Shown piece by piece: positions 15,588 to 23,350 of a stretch of 64,000 nucleotides of DNA. The position numbers were made by a program, and so were the translations under genes. The stretch lies in the IMG/VR virus record IMGVR_UViG_3300027704_000008, positions 1-64,000 of that record. The stretch is one strand, 5' to 3'. Source of the stretch: a virus. How positions within the stretch are numbered: position 1 is the stretch's first letter; every line of letters begins with the position of its first letter. The notes below the pieces were generated by a model. The model was not told the DNA's origin. It did no database searches and saw only the letters and a program-made list of their open reading frames with translations.

Positions 15588-16249
15588 TGAAAAATATTAT
15601 ACTTCAACATTTTACCGGAGAACTAAGACCGCTTGATAGATTATCAATATCAAACATAACAAGGTATTGTCATAAGATAGGCGTGGAATATGAATTAGTG
15701 TTGGGTCAAGCATTTCGGGAGCACCTCACTCCCCCGTGCCAAAAGGTATGTTTATTAGATGAACGTTTCGATCGATATGATAACGTTTTAATGCTAGACA
15801 TAGATATGTTTGCTACTAGAGATCTTTCCGATAATGTATTCGACATCGAGCCCGGAATAGGATTGCACGTTCAAACGCAACAAATGCTGCTGAGTCGTAT
15901 GGTGAGTCATTATAGGTTGCGTCCTCAATCGGCATATTGGGGTGGATCTTTCTATAAGATGGATCGAGAAACTAGGATAAAACTTCGCTCATTTATTCCC
16001 AAGGACGATAGTTGGATGGACTTATATAACAAACCATATCATTTTGAAGACGAAGGTATCATGGCTGAATTGTACCATAAGGCCGGATACACAGATACGA
16101 AATACATAGATAGACGTTGGTGCCAATGTAGTTTTTTACCCGAGCACGTGCCAGGCTTCATACACATCAGAACCAAGATAACTCCAGCTGGTCCAAAAAG
16201 AGAAAAGCTGGCTAACTATGACCACCTGGTATCAAAGGAAATAATATGA
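15587..16249 (+). CDS. GT-A-type glycosyltransferase, MKNIILQH family
   Basis: 220 aa from ATG 15587, which overlaps the previous stop (TGATG); the in-frame TTG one codon earlier is not needed. The sequence MKNIILQHFTGEL ... YDNVLMLDIDMFATRD (Asp71, Asp73) aligns throughout with the next gene. HFEDEGIMAELYHK and a C-terminal HIRTKITP segment hold the likely catalytic acidic residue and His. Paralogue of 16246-16965. Confidence 0.75.
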   Translation: MKNIILQHFTGELRPLDRLSISNITRYCHKIGVEYELVLGQAFREHLTPPCQKVCLLDERFDRYDNVLMLDIDMFATRDLSDNVFDIEPGIGLHVQTQQMLLSRMVSHYRLRPQSAYWGGSFYKMDRETRIKLRSFIPKDDSWMDLYNKPYHFEDEGIMAELYHKAGYTDTKYIDRRWCQCSFLPEHVPGFIHIRTKITPAGPKREKLANYDHLVSKEII

Positions 16250-16965
16250 ACAATATAATACTACAACATTGGAATGGAGACTTACCTAGCTGGGCATCTG
16301 TAGCTAGACAGACCATGGAAAATTATGCACAAGCTATAGGGTGTGATTATGAATTGGTCACAGGACATCCTGTGGGAAAACAACATGGTCCATGGAGTCA
16401 GAAGTTGTGTCACCTTGATGAAAAGTATGATAAATATGATAAGGTGTTAATGTTAGATATGGATACCATTGCCACTAGAAAGAACGCTAATGTTTTTGAT
16501 AGGCCTGAGGTTGGTGTGATACACGAACGCGCGATGATGGGGCCACACCGCGCCCGAACACCTAAAGGGGCTCCAGGTTTATATAATCGCGGCGAGTTAG
16601 TGTTCTTTGGTAACTTTATAATGTTGAAACGGGGTCAAAGATTGGCTCTTCGTGAGCATTTAGATTGGAACTTATTTGAAAAAGAAATAATAGATCATTA
16701 CTGTGGTGATGAAATTATTATGCATTATCTACTCGACAAGTCTGGTATACTGAAAGGTAAACCGTATGAAGAAATTTGTATGAGGTGCGGTGGAACTACA
16801 ATTGATAATGTGTATTTTAGAGAGTCTGGTACATATGATAAATTATTCTGCAATTTACCAGATGTGGGTCACACCGATCCTGATGGAAATGCTACCTTCG
16901 TTCATTTTTGTTCAAATCGAAAAAATAATTTAGAGTCTTTTGTTTCACAGCATAACATACTGTAA
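16246..16965 (+). CDS. GT-A-type glycosyltransferase, MNNIILQH family
   Basis: 239 aa. MNNIILQHWNGDLPSW ... YDKVLMLDMDTIATRK (Asp71, Asp73) aligns with the preceding gene; CGDEIIMHYLLDKSG corresponds to its DEGIMAELYHK. Compared with the upstream copy it has a central insert (HERAMMGPHRARTPKGAPGL) that could shape the acceptor site. It overlaps the previous stop (ATGA). Confidence 0.75.
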   Translation: MNNIILQHWNGDLPSWASVARQTMENYAQAIGCDYELVTGHPVGKQHGPWSQKLCHLDEKYDKYDKVLMLDMDTIATRKNANVFDRPEVGVIHERAMMGPHRARTPKGAPGLYNRGELVFFGNFIMLKRGQRLALREHLDWNLFEKEIIDHYCGDEIIMHYLLDKSGILKGKPYEEICMRCGGTTIDNVYFRESGTYDKLFCNLPDVGHTDPDGNATFVHFCSNRKNNLESFVSQHNIL

Positions 16966-16976
16966 GGAGAAATATT

Positions 16977-17555
16977 ATGATGTTTGGTCGCAACCCTGGT
17001 TCAGATAGAACCGTAGATCATATACCATTGGGTTCCACAGGCGCCGAGTTGGGTGTTTGGAAAGGTGATACATCCGCAAAGTTTTTAACTCGGGCTGGAC
17101 ACCTGCACCTAGTAGATTCGTGGAGTCCTATCCCGTATGAGGAATCTGGAGAATGGGGTACCTATCAGAATTATCTAGACAGATATTCCTGTCTAGTTGG
17201 AGGAGAAACAACCGAAGATTTTAATCAATTCTATGATCAAATATGTGAAGGTGTTAAAGCGAGATTTCTCTCTAGTAATGTAACAATACATAGAATGAGC
17301 ACAGATTCTTGGTTTGATAGAGCAATCAATAAGTATACCTTAGACTGGATATATGTTGACGCAAGCCACGCATACGAACAAGTATTAAAAGATCTTAACA
17401 ACAGTCTGCGGGTAGTTAAATATGGAGGATTTATTATTGGAGACGATTACTCTGATAAGAAACCTGGAGTGAAAGCGGCCGTGAACGATTTCATCTCATC
17501 GACGGACTATGTGCTTGACAACTTTTATGATGATCAATATAAAATAAACTTATGA
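16977..17555 (+). CDS. Class I SAM methyltransferase (Methyltransf_24-like)
   Basis: 192 aa. GAELGVWKGDTSAKFL is motif I, HLHLVDSWSP motif II, WIYVDASHAYEQVLKDLNNSLRVVKYGGFIIGDDY covers the metal-site DASH and the GG motif. This pattern is typical of the Methyltransf_24 / TylF-like group that methylates sugar hydroxyls or rhamnose. AAGGAG precedes the start by 5 nt (16966-16976 region). It differs in type from the tandem methyltransferases at 12-13 kb. Confidence 0.85.
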   Translation: MMFGRNPGSDRTVDHIPLGSTGAELGVWKGDTSAKFLTRAGHLHLVDSWSPIPYEESGEWGTYQNYLDRYSCLVGGETTEDFNQFYDQICEGVKARFLSSNVTIHRMSTDSWFDRAINKYTLDWIYVDASHAYEQVLKDLNNSLRVVKYGGFIIGDDYSDKKPGVKAAVNDFISSTDYVLDNFYDDQYKINL

Positions 17556-17644
17556 ACATAGATACCGCTAACATGCAATCTGGTGATGATAAACAACGCA
17601 TTGCAACAGCCGTAGAAAAGGCTATAAAGATTAACAACGGTTAA
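17552..17644 (+). CDS. Possible 30-aa peptide
   Basis: ATG 17552 overlaps the preceding stop (ATGA) and the frame runs 30 codons to TAA 17642-17644, filling nearly the whole gap to the next gene. The peptide (MNIDTANMQSGDDKQRIATA ...) has no recognisable domain. Translation is supported only by the overlap. Confidence 0.4.
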   Translation: MNIDTANMQSGDDKQRIATAVEKAIKINNG

Positions 17645-17650
17645 TACATA

Positions 17651-18376
17651 ATGATAAAGATATATATTATTACGACGAAAACTGACACGGCCACTAATCA
17701 AAGCCGCAAATTAATACACTCTATGTCCAAAAACAACATTGATACAGAGTGTATACTTGTTGAGGCGACTACTCCAGAAACGTTGACTTCACATTCGGCT
17801 GCGTCTAATCGCTTGTCCTCCTTCAAATGGAATTGGCCACTAACACCCCAGCAGAGTGGTATTGACATGGCGTCAGGGCTTTATAAGAACGCCTATGCCG
17901 CGCAAAATCAACAAAAGGTCATCGCCTGTGCAATCTCTCATGCTTTATTGTGGGAAAAATGTGTTGATATGGATGAGGATATAATGATACTCGAAAGTGA
18001 TTCTGTATTCACTCGTCATTTCGACTATAACGATGTCAAGGATAGCAAGTGGGGTGCACTTGGATTAAACGATCCACGAGGGACAACACGAAAGGCTTCG
18101 GTTTTTCATTCCATTGCTACAGCCAATAGGAAGCCGGGCGTATATAGTGTTCCGAAAGTTGATGAAATAGGAAGCGTTCCTCAACCACAGGGCTTAGCTG
18201 GGAATAGTGCATACCTGATACGTCCATATGCAGCAGCCCAGCTGCTAGACGCTATTGATACATATGGACTATGGCCCAACGATGCTTTGATGTGTCAAGA
18301 AATGTTTTCGTGGTTACGGATCACACAACCGTTTTATACTCGTGTGCAAGGTGGTGGATCGTCCACTAAAGGATAA
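17651..18376 (+). CDS. GT25-like glycosyltransferase, copy 1
   Basis: 241 aa. KIYIITTK at the start, ACAISHALLWEKC (about 92-104) and EDIMILESDSVF (109-120) match the SH-LW and LExD pattern of family 25 lipooligosaccharide glycosyltransferases. NSAYLIRPYAAAQLLD corresponds to the family's GxxAYlis segment. The following gene is a relative. GT25 enzymes usually add hexoses to LPS cores, which suggests surface-glycan modification. Confidence 0.75.
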   Translation: MIKIYIITTKTDTATNQSRKLIHSMSKNNIDTECILVEATTPETLTSHSAASNRLSSFKWNWPLTPQQSGIDMASGLYKNAYAAQNQQKVIACAISHALLWEKCVDMDEDIMILESDSVFTRHFDYNDVKDSKWGALGLNDPRGTTRKASVFHSIATANRKPGVYSVPKVDEIGSVPQPQGLAGNSAYLIRPYAAAQLLDAIDTYGLWPNDALMCQEMFSWLRITQPFYTRVQGGGSSTKG

Positions 18377-18384
18377 ATTATATT

Positions 18385-19047
18385 ATGAAAGCATTTGTTA
18401 TAACTATTATGAAGATGCGGGAGTCATATGACTGCGCGCAGAGGTGTATTAGGTCAGGCGCAAAATATGGTATTGATATAACACCGTTCTCTGCTATCAC
18501 GCCTTCAGATGGTCCAGTTAAGTTACTGCGTAGAGAAGGTATTGATTCTGAGCCGTTCACTAATAATGAATACTCTAAAGATCTCAATGCTATGTCGTGT
18601 TTTTTATCTCACTATCATTTGTGGAAGCGTTGTGCCAACGGTGACGAACCATATATGATACTGGAACACGATGCTGTGTTTACTGCCCCGTTACCGACTC
18701 TTATGTTTGATAAGGTCGTAAGTGTCGGCGCTCCAAGCTTCGGATCGTTCAACACCCCCACAACCCTTGGAGTGGGTCCGTTGGTTAGTAAGCGATACTT
18801 TCCAGGAGCCCATGCGTATCTTGTTAACCCACGAGGCGCAAAAGAACTGGTTGACCAGGCTAAGGTAACAGCAGCTCCCACAGACGTATTTCTTCATATA
18901 GGTACCTTCCCTTGGTTGCAAGAGTGCTACCCATGGGTAGCTGAGGTAAGAGATACTTTTACCACCGTTCAGGTGCAACGAGGATGTGAAGCTAAGCATA
19001 GTTATCGTAAGTCGGCTGCGGACTATAAAATTATGGATATTAAATGA
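18385..19047 (+). CDS. GT25-like glycosyltransferase, copy 2
   Basis: 220 aa. KAFVITIMKMRESYDCAQRC, AMSCFLSHYHLWKRC (69-83), EPYMILEHDAVF (88-99) and GAHAYLVNPRGAKELVD follow the GT25 pattern in order, with LEHD at the catalytic acidic site. It ends with an aromatic-rich region. It starts 8 nt after the previous gene and overlaps the next by 4. Confidence 0.78.
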   Translation: MKAFVITIMKMRESYDCAQRCIRSGAKYGIDITPFSAITPSDGPVKLLRREGIDSEPFTNNEYSKDLNAMSCFLSHYHLWKRCANGDEPYMILEHDAVFTAPLPTLMFDKVVSVGAPSFGSFNTPTTLGVGPLVSKRYFPGAHAYLVNPRGAKELVDQAKVTAAPTDVFLHIGTFPWLQECYPWVAEVRDTFTTVQVQRGCEAKHSYRKSAADYKIMDIK

Positions 19048-19769
19048 AACTCAATTTATTAACAGTGTGCACAGATTGGTATCCGTTAGAATACGCTAAC
19101 AAGCTGGTTAACCGTTTAAACGAAGTATCTCAATATGATATATCAAACTATTGCATAACAGATCGCGACATACAGTTTGCCGAACCAATCAAACCCAAGC
19201 TACCTCCAGGATCAGGCTGGTGGAATAAAACTCAGTTGTTTGACATTAATGGCCCATCCGGATGGAATTTATACATGGATATCGACATAGTCATTATAAA
19301 AGAGTTTGACCATGTGATAGATCATGTGATGCGTGAGGATAAACGAGACACAATAACTTGTGTCAGCGACGCCATCGGCTGGATGGATAATAAGTTTAGT
19401 TCGTCGTGGATGATGTTTTATAGAGGAGCGGGAGCAGATATTCCTACAACGTTTATGACCGACTCAAATAATATTATGAAACAACCTGGCGGTGATCAAG
19501 TGTGGATAGGTAAAACCATGCAGCCTAAGATAGAATACATTGATGATACCTTTCCACACTTAAAGAAGAACTTAAAATATGATCTGGGTTCAAAAATATT
19601 CGCCCCTTTGTCATCCACCCACCCTGTCAGATTGCCGGGGAGTAAATGGCAGTTCCCGACCGTCCTAGATAAAAGAGTATCTCTAGTTGACTGTGGAGGC
19701 AAACCTAAGCCACATGATCTCGAACAACTCGACTATATAAAGCGCAACTGGCACGACGTGAGGATATAA
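19044..19769 (+). CDS. GT8/GT-A-like glycosyltransferase
   Basis: 241 aa. GWWNKTQLFDI and GWNLYMDIDIVIIKEFD place a DxD at Asp79/Asp81. SSSWMMFYRGAGADI and PGGDQVWIG follow, as in GT8-like enzymes where the second motif contacts the acceptor. It is not closely related to the MKN-IYQYW family because the N-terminus and spacing differ. Overlaps both neighbours by 1-4 nt. Confidence 0.72.
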   Translation: MKLNLLTVCTDWYPLEYANKLVNRLNEVSQYDISNYCITDRDIQFAEPIKPKLPPGSGWWNKTQLFDINGPSGWNLYMDIDIVIIKEFDHVIDHVMREDKRDTITCVSDAIGWMDNKFSSSWMMFYRGAGADIPTTFMTDSNNIMKQPGGDQVWIGKTMQPKIEYIDDTFPHLKKNLKYDLGSKIFAPLSSTHPVRLPGSKWQFPTVLDKRVSLVDCGGKPKPHDLEQLDYIKRNWHDVRI

Positions 19770-20374
19770 TGTCAATAGTACACTTATTAGGAAACGGCGA
19801 CAGCGCCCAAATATTTAACAATGTCGAGAGGGAGCCAAAGGACAAGGTATTAATTTGCAATGTCCCACCGTTCACTGTCCGAAAAGTATTTGCGTGTATC
19901 ATGGTAGATTTCAAAATGATGGCAGCTCTTTCGGAAGGTAGTGTCAATTTAAATGCGTACGATTGGGTGTTGGGTACCAGACCACAGAGATATATGGAGA
20001 TGTTCCCTTCCTTCTATCTACAGTATGCCCCCCGCATCAAGGATTTTTATACCACAGTTCCTCCGTACGCTGGATCCGCCACCGACTTCAATTGTGGGCA
20101 TATGGCTGCACACTACGCTTGCTCTAAGTTGAAGTGCTCTGAGCTTCATATGTACGGTTTTGATAGCATATTCGATTACAGCCTGCGTAGCTCGTCGGAT
20201 CTGTTTCTGGAAAGCGATCGGGGTCAAATGAACAACCACCGTCTGATCAACATATGGCGGCCAATATGGGAAGGTATATTCAATGAGCACCCACAGGTTA
20301 AGTTTGTATTGCATCACACTCACAATAACGCTAAAATAGCCTTCCCCGACAACGTTGAAGTACGCACTCCCTAA
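19769..20374 (+). CDS. Unidentified Rossmann-like protein ending the sugar cluster
   Basis: 201 aa. It starts SIVHLLGNGDSAQIFN, a GNGxS loop after a hydrophobic strand like that seen in some sialyltransferase-type and DUF115-type folds. ATDFNCGHMAAHYACSKLKCSELHMYGFDSIF is a second Rossmann-like half with GFD, a motif found in phage and bacterial glycan-modifying proteins. The sequence is consistent with a GT-B-like or sialyltransferase-like enzyme, but I cannot name it. Last gene of the operon. Confidence 0.55.
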   Translation: MSIVHLLGNGDSAQIFNNVEREPKDKVLICNVPPFTVRKVFACIMVDFKMMAALSEGSVNLNAYDWVLGTRPQRYMEMFPSFYLQYAPRIKDFYTTVPPYAGSATDFNCGHMAAHYACSKLKCSELHMYGFDSIFDYSLRSSSDLFLESDRGQMNNHRLINIWRPIWEGIFNEHPQVKFVLHHTHNNAKIAFPDNVEVRTP

Positions 20375-20419
20375 AATGTTATAAGAAACACGATTCTTAT
20401 GCCAAAATGTTCTAAGAAA
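20373..20419 (+). repeat. Direct repeat with hairpin after the sugar cluster
   Basis: AAAATGTTATAAGAAA (20373-20388) recurs with one change at 20404-20419, 31 nt apart. The first copy also overlaps a 7-bp hairpin, ATAAGAA (20381-20387) with TTCTTAT (20394-20400). It lies just upstream of the promoter at 20439 and may be a tandem regulator-binding site. Confidence 0.55.
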
Positions 20420-20438
20420 GATCGTTTATTTTGTCGTA

Positions 20439-20467
20439 TTGACCCTTATAAATCAACAAGTTACAAT
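20439..20467 (+). promoter_or_regulatory. Sigma70-type promoter
   Basis: TTGACC (20439-20444), 17-nt spacer, TACAAT (20462-20467). It precedes the zinc-binding protein gene by about 90 nt. A second TATAAT at 20516 without a well-spaced -35 may add weak initiation. Confidence 0.65.
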
Positions 20468-20554
20468 CCCGCACTATCAGCGGGGTGACAAGTAGCACAT
20501 TTCCCGGATCCAGTGTATAATAGCTACATTGAAACGAGAAATGAAGGGAAGATT

Positions 20555-21016
20555 ATGGCAGCGCACAACCCCAGCAAATATAACGCAATTCAGTCAGTAT
20601 ACGACGATCCAATTGATCAACAGTATTTTGACGATTACGGTTTTGTGTATTGTCCGGACCCTCAATGTCAGGTTCATCTTGACAACGGTATGTCAGTACA
20701 CGACCCGCTCGAGGAGAAGCGGTTTCAACACAAGAAATATCAGTACTGTTGCTTAGGTTGTTGTGGAGAGTTTGGTCCTCCGATCGACAAGGGACCTTTT
20801 GTCAAAATTGAGAAGAAGAAAGGAAAAGCCCACCCCAAGAATATGTCACTGCGAGCCCTCGTTATTGCTTACTTGAACGAGTTTGGTTTGTGTATCGTCC
20901 GCGGCCGTCGACCAGTATCTCACTTAGTGAACGAGATTGCCATGGAGTTTGACATCAGTAAAGCTAACGCTCGATATTACGTTTCTCGAGTGTGGGTGGG
21001 ACCAGCATCTAAATAG
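20555..21016 (+). CDS. Zinc-binding protein with C-terminal HTH-like region
   Basis: 153 aa. ATG 20555 is chosen because AAGGGAAG lies just upstream; the frame extends to GTG 20513 but that overlaps the predicted -10. Two Cys pairs, CPDPQC (residues about 34-39) and CCLGCC (about 67-72), suggest a zinc finger. The last 45 residues (LRALVIAYLNEFGLC ... EIAMEFDISKANARYYVSRVW) look like a helix-turn-helix. A sequence-specific regulator is plausible; it has its own promoter. Confidence 0.65.
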   Translation: MAAHNPSKYNAIQSVYDDPIDQQYFDDYGFVYCPDPQCQVHLDNGMSVHDPLEEKRFQHKKYQYCCLGCCGEFGPPIDKGPFVKIEKKKGKAHPKNMSLRALVIAYLNEFGLCIVRGRRPVSHLVNEIAMEFDISKANARYYVSRVWVGPASK

Positions 21017-21039
21017 GAATAATATTCGGTTCAAGAGTG

Positions 21040-21068
21040 TTGACCCCTATTTAAAAGTCGTGTATAAT
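21040..21068 (+). promoter_or_regulatory. Sigma70-type promoter
   Basis: TTGACC (21040-21045), 17-nt spacer, TATAAT (21063-21068), 27 nt before ATG 21095. CGGTTCAAG lies just upstream at about 21027-21035, the same 9-mer as in the nrdA promoter spacer. Confidence 0.8.
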
Positions 21069-21094
21069 TACATCTTAACTATCTAGGAGATACT

Positions 21095-21316
21095 ATGAAT
21101 ATTCCGCACATGGCAATAGTCGATGGTCACATCGGTGATCCTGTAATCGTTACTCAAGGAGAGATTGGTTTTAAGGAGTTGCACGGAGAGATGACGGGAG
21201 AACGTATCTCGAAGTTCAATGAGACTATGGGGGCAGATACATTAGAGAAGCTGGAAGCAATGAAAGCTGCATCGATGTTTGGATGGGAAATCCCAATGCT
21301 TGATGTGTTTAAGTAG
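21095..21316 (+). CDS. Hypothetical 73-aa protein
   Basis: It starts MNIPHMAIVDGHIGDPVIVTQGEIG, with a good ribosome-binding site (AGGAG) 7 nt upstream. It is acidic, with a final helix (SKFNETMGADTLEKLEAMKAASMFGW). No family recognised. It is directly under the promoter at 21040 and 5 nt before the metallopeptidase-like gene. Confidence 0.7.
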   Translation: MNIPHMAIVDGHIGDPVIVTQGEIGFKELHGEMTGERISKFNETMGADTLEKLEAMKAASMFGWEIPMLDVFK

Positions 21317-21321
21317 TCACG

Positions 21322-21753
21322 ATGGACATACAGTTCGGCAAGAGAGTTACACTCAATATGAGGGCGTACGCTAAATTCTGCGCCGACTTGATTGGATTGG
21401 ATGGGGATGTGCTGATAAACTTATGCGAGGGCACACTTGAGGGGGGTTCGTACGGTCTTTGTTGGGGTGACACTCGCCCCGTAGAGATCATTATATCGTC
21501 TAGATCAGACGATTACTTTCTTACTCAGGAGGACATATTGAGGACCTTGGGGCACGAGCTAGTACACGCTAAACAATATTTATCTGGTAACTTAATTCCC
21601 CCCGAGGACCCAACGGGTTTTGATACCTGGAGAGGTGTCATATATGAATATGCTCCTGAAGAGGAGATAAATATGCCGTGGGAGATCGAAGCGGCATATC
21701 TTGAGCAAGAGATTTATAGCAGATACATAACTCAGCAACAACAATGTGAATAG
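21322..21753 (+). CDS. SprT-like / small zinc metallopeptidase-like protein
   Basis: 143 aa. LGHELVHAKQYLSG contains HELVH (HExxH) at about residue 75, and PWEIEAAYLEQE near residue 124 provides the downstream Glu typical of gluzincin-type phage proteins. There is no signal peptide or membrane segment. Its target is unknown; small HExxH proteins are common in T4-like accessory regions. Follows the 73-aa gene closely. Confidence 0.72.
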   Translation: MDIQFGKRVTLNMRAYAKFCADLIGLDGDVLINLCEGTLEGGSYGLCWGDTRPVEIIISSRSDDYFLTQEDILRTLGHELVHAKQYLSGNLIPPEDPTGFDTWRGVIYEYAPEEEINMPWEIEAAYLEQEIYSRYITQQQQCE

Positions 21754-21829
21754 ACACCTAATAATTATAATACTAATGCTCGCGGGTGCAATTGAGTTGT
21801 CGTGGTACTGGAATGTATACCCGATATGA
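21746..21829 (+). CDS. Possible 27-aa single-TM peptide
   Basis: GTG 21746 overlaps the end of the metallopeptidase gene, and the frame runs 27 codons to TGA. The peptide, VNRHLIIIILMLAGAIELSW and onward, is almost entirely one membrane helix. Weakly supported: no ribosome-binding site beyond coupling. It might be a lysis- or membrane-associated micropeptide. Confidence 0.3.
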   Translation: MNRHLIIIILMLAGAIELSWYWNVYPI

Positions 21830-21891
21830 GTAACACCAAAAAAGATCACCGCCAATAATTATAATATGGCGATAATAATGTTATAAATAGA

Positions 21892-21899
21892 TGCACAAT
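21892..21899 (+). promoter_or_regulatory. T4-type late promoter
   Basis: TATAAATA, 27 nt before the ATG of the first beta-helix protein. It indicates expression with the virion genes. Confidence 0.8.
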
Positions 21900-21925
21900 A
21901 CACCCACTTGCATCTTGAGGGATAC

Positions 21926-23278
21926 ATGGCTTATACTAAACCAGTTCTAACCACGACATCCATAATCTGCCAATCAAACATGGTATATGATGGTCATGGT
22001 CAAACCATCTACGGCCGGATCATCGATGATGATGGTAACATTATATCTCAACATAATCATAGTAGTAATTCTACTCCGGATTATAGATTCACAGCTTTCA
22101 AAATTCCTGCGGGTACTGAGAATGTCACTATTAAAAACTGGAATTTCGTTAACGTCAGCATGGTCGTTCTTTTTCAGTCCCCCCCCGGTAATAATTCCAC
22201 CCAGAACCAGGTGCCGTGGCCATACAGCAGCAACATCCACATAGACAATTGCACATTGCACTCGGATCCAGCACCGTTTCCATTTATCAATTACTGGGGA
22301 CAATCTGTGCTATTTGACGCCGCGGGGAAAAAACTGTATGACACCAACTCGGGGATGTTTGTATATGGTGGAACTGGAATACGGCCCAGAAACTGTTCAC
22401 TTACCAGCTGTCGAGCTACTGGAAATGCGCGGTTGCTAATTGGAGGCCAGCATTCTATGGGATGGCTGATTGCCGATAATTATTGCAAGGGTGCTGAAGA
22501 CACTTGCATATACATGAAAGGAAATTTTAATAGGATTTATCGCAACACTATTATAAATTCTGGTAAGGATGGTATAAAGGTGTTGCAGAATCCTTACATA
22601 GATCCGGTGACTGGTCTCAGATCAGTTACTGTTGCCGGAAGTGCAACAGTAACTCCAGATAACGGTGCGTTGGACGTTAACCAGTTATGGAGCTACAGCC
22701 ACATAGCCGGCAACTACGTTGAAAACCATAGTCAAATAAAACCTGATGGTGGGGGGTGCATCATGATATGGACTCCAGGGAACCTTATAGAAAATAACGT
22801 AGTAAAAAACACCGTCTGGGGTAACACCGGCGACAAGCTCGATCCAGATTCATATACTGGTGGTGACGTTACAAATGCCAACCACATCGCGCAGGCGGGA
22901 GGTAAGCATAATGTAACCGGTGTTGAGATCGCCGGCGGCGTCACCGCTGGCGGCGACAAAAATGGCATTAACGTCACGAATAAAGGTATATGGAATACTT
23001 TGAGAAATAATATAAACATCCTACCTCACCCAGACAGTAACATCTATCGTGCCAACAAGTGGACCGGTGTAACAGTTAATACTGAATATGCCAAACCCGA
23101 CCCCGCCGACAATACCGAACCTCACCCAACTGATTCGTTTTGGCCTGACGCGTGGAATGCCTATTCAACCTTCGATAGTCAAAACAACGAGGAAATACGA
23201 ATAGTGCTTGACGAAGAACAGTATAACGATCCAGATAAGCATGACTTTCTCTTTTTAGCTAAAAAGAGATACTCATAA
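21926..23278 (+). CDS. Right-handed beta-helix spike-like protein 1
   Basis: 450 aa from ATG 21926 (GAGG upstream); an earlier in-frame start at 21908 is less likely. After an N-terminal module with SIICQSNMVYDGHGQTIYG comes a long series of short strands with N-xI/xV turns (NVTIKNWNFVN, NIHIDNCTLH, WLIADNYC, FNRIYRNTIINSG, NLIENNVVKNT), the pattern of PbH1 pectate-lyase-like coils. The late promoter points to a virion part or a secreted depolymerase acting on host surface glycan. No catalytic residues can be assigned. The N-terminal module is shared with the next gene. Confidence 0.75.
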   Translation: MAYTKPVLTTTSIICQSNMVYDGHGQTIYGRIIDDDGNIISQHNHSSNSTPDYRFTAFKIPAGTENVTIKNWNFVNVSMVVLFQSPPGNNSTQNQVPWPYSSNIHIDNCTLHSDPAPFPFINYWGQSVLFDAAGKKLYDTNSGMFVYGGTGIRPRNCSLTSCRATGNARLLIGGQHSMGWLIADNYCKGAEDTCIYMKGNFNRIYRNTIINSGKDGIKVLQNPYIDPVTGLRSVTVAGSATVTPDNGALDVNQLWSYSHIAGNYVENHSQIKPDGGGCIMIWTPGNLIENNVVKNTVWGNTGDKLDPDSYTGGDVTNANHIAQAGGKHNVTGVEIAGGVTAGGDKNGINVTNKGIWNTLRNNINILPHPDSNIYRANKWTGVTVNTEYAKPDPADNTEPHPTDSFWPDAWNAYSTFDSQNNEEIRIVLDEEQYNDPDKHDFLFLAKKRYS

Positions 23279-23311
23279 TAGTGTATACAAATAAATGTTT
23301 TTTTATTTTTC

Positions 23312-23319
23312 AATAAATA
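23312..23319 (+). promoter_or_regulatory. T4-type late promoter, one mismatch
   Basis: AATAAATA (consensus TATAAATA), 32 nt before ATG 23351, in the AT-rich gap between the two spike-like genes. Confidence 0.55.
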
Positions 23320-23350
23320 GAAGAAGAACCACAAATAGAGAGAGAGTAGT

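Noticed and set aside
20485-20521. GTGACA and TATAAT before the zinc-finger gene
   Set aside because: Spacer is 25 nt, too long for sigma70. The 20439 site has proper 17-nt spacing.
21826-21858. 10-codon frame MSNTKKDHRQ
   Set aside because: Too short, and no family or conservation evidence; start overlap alone is not enough.
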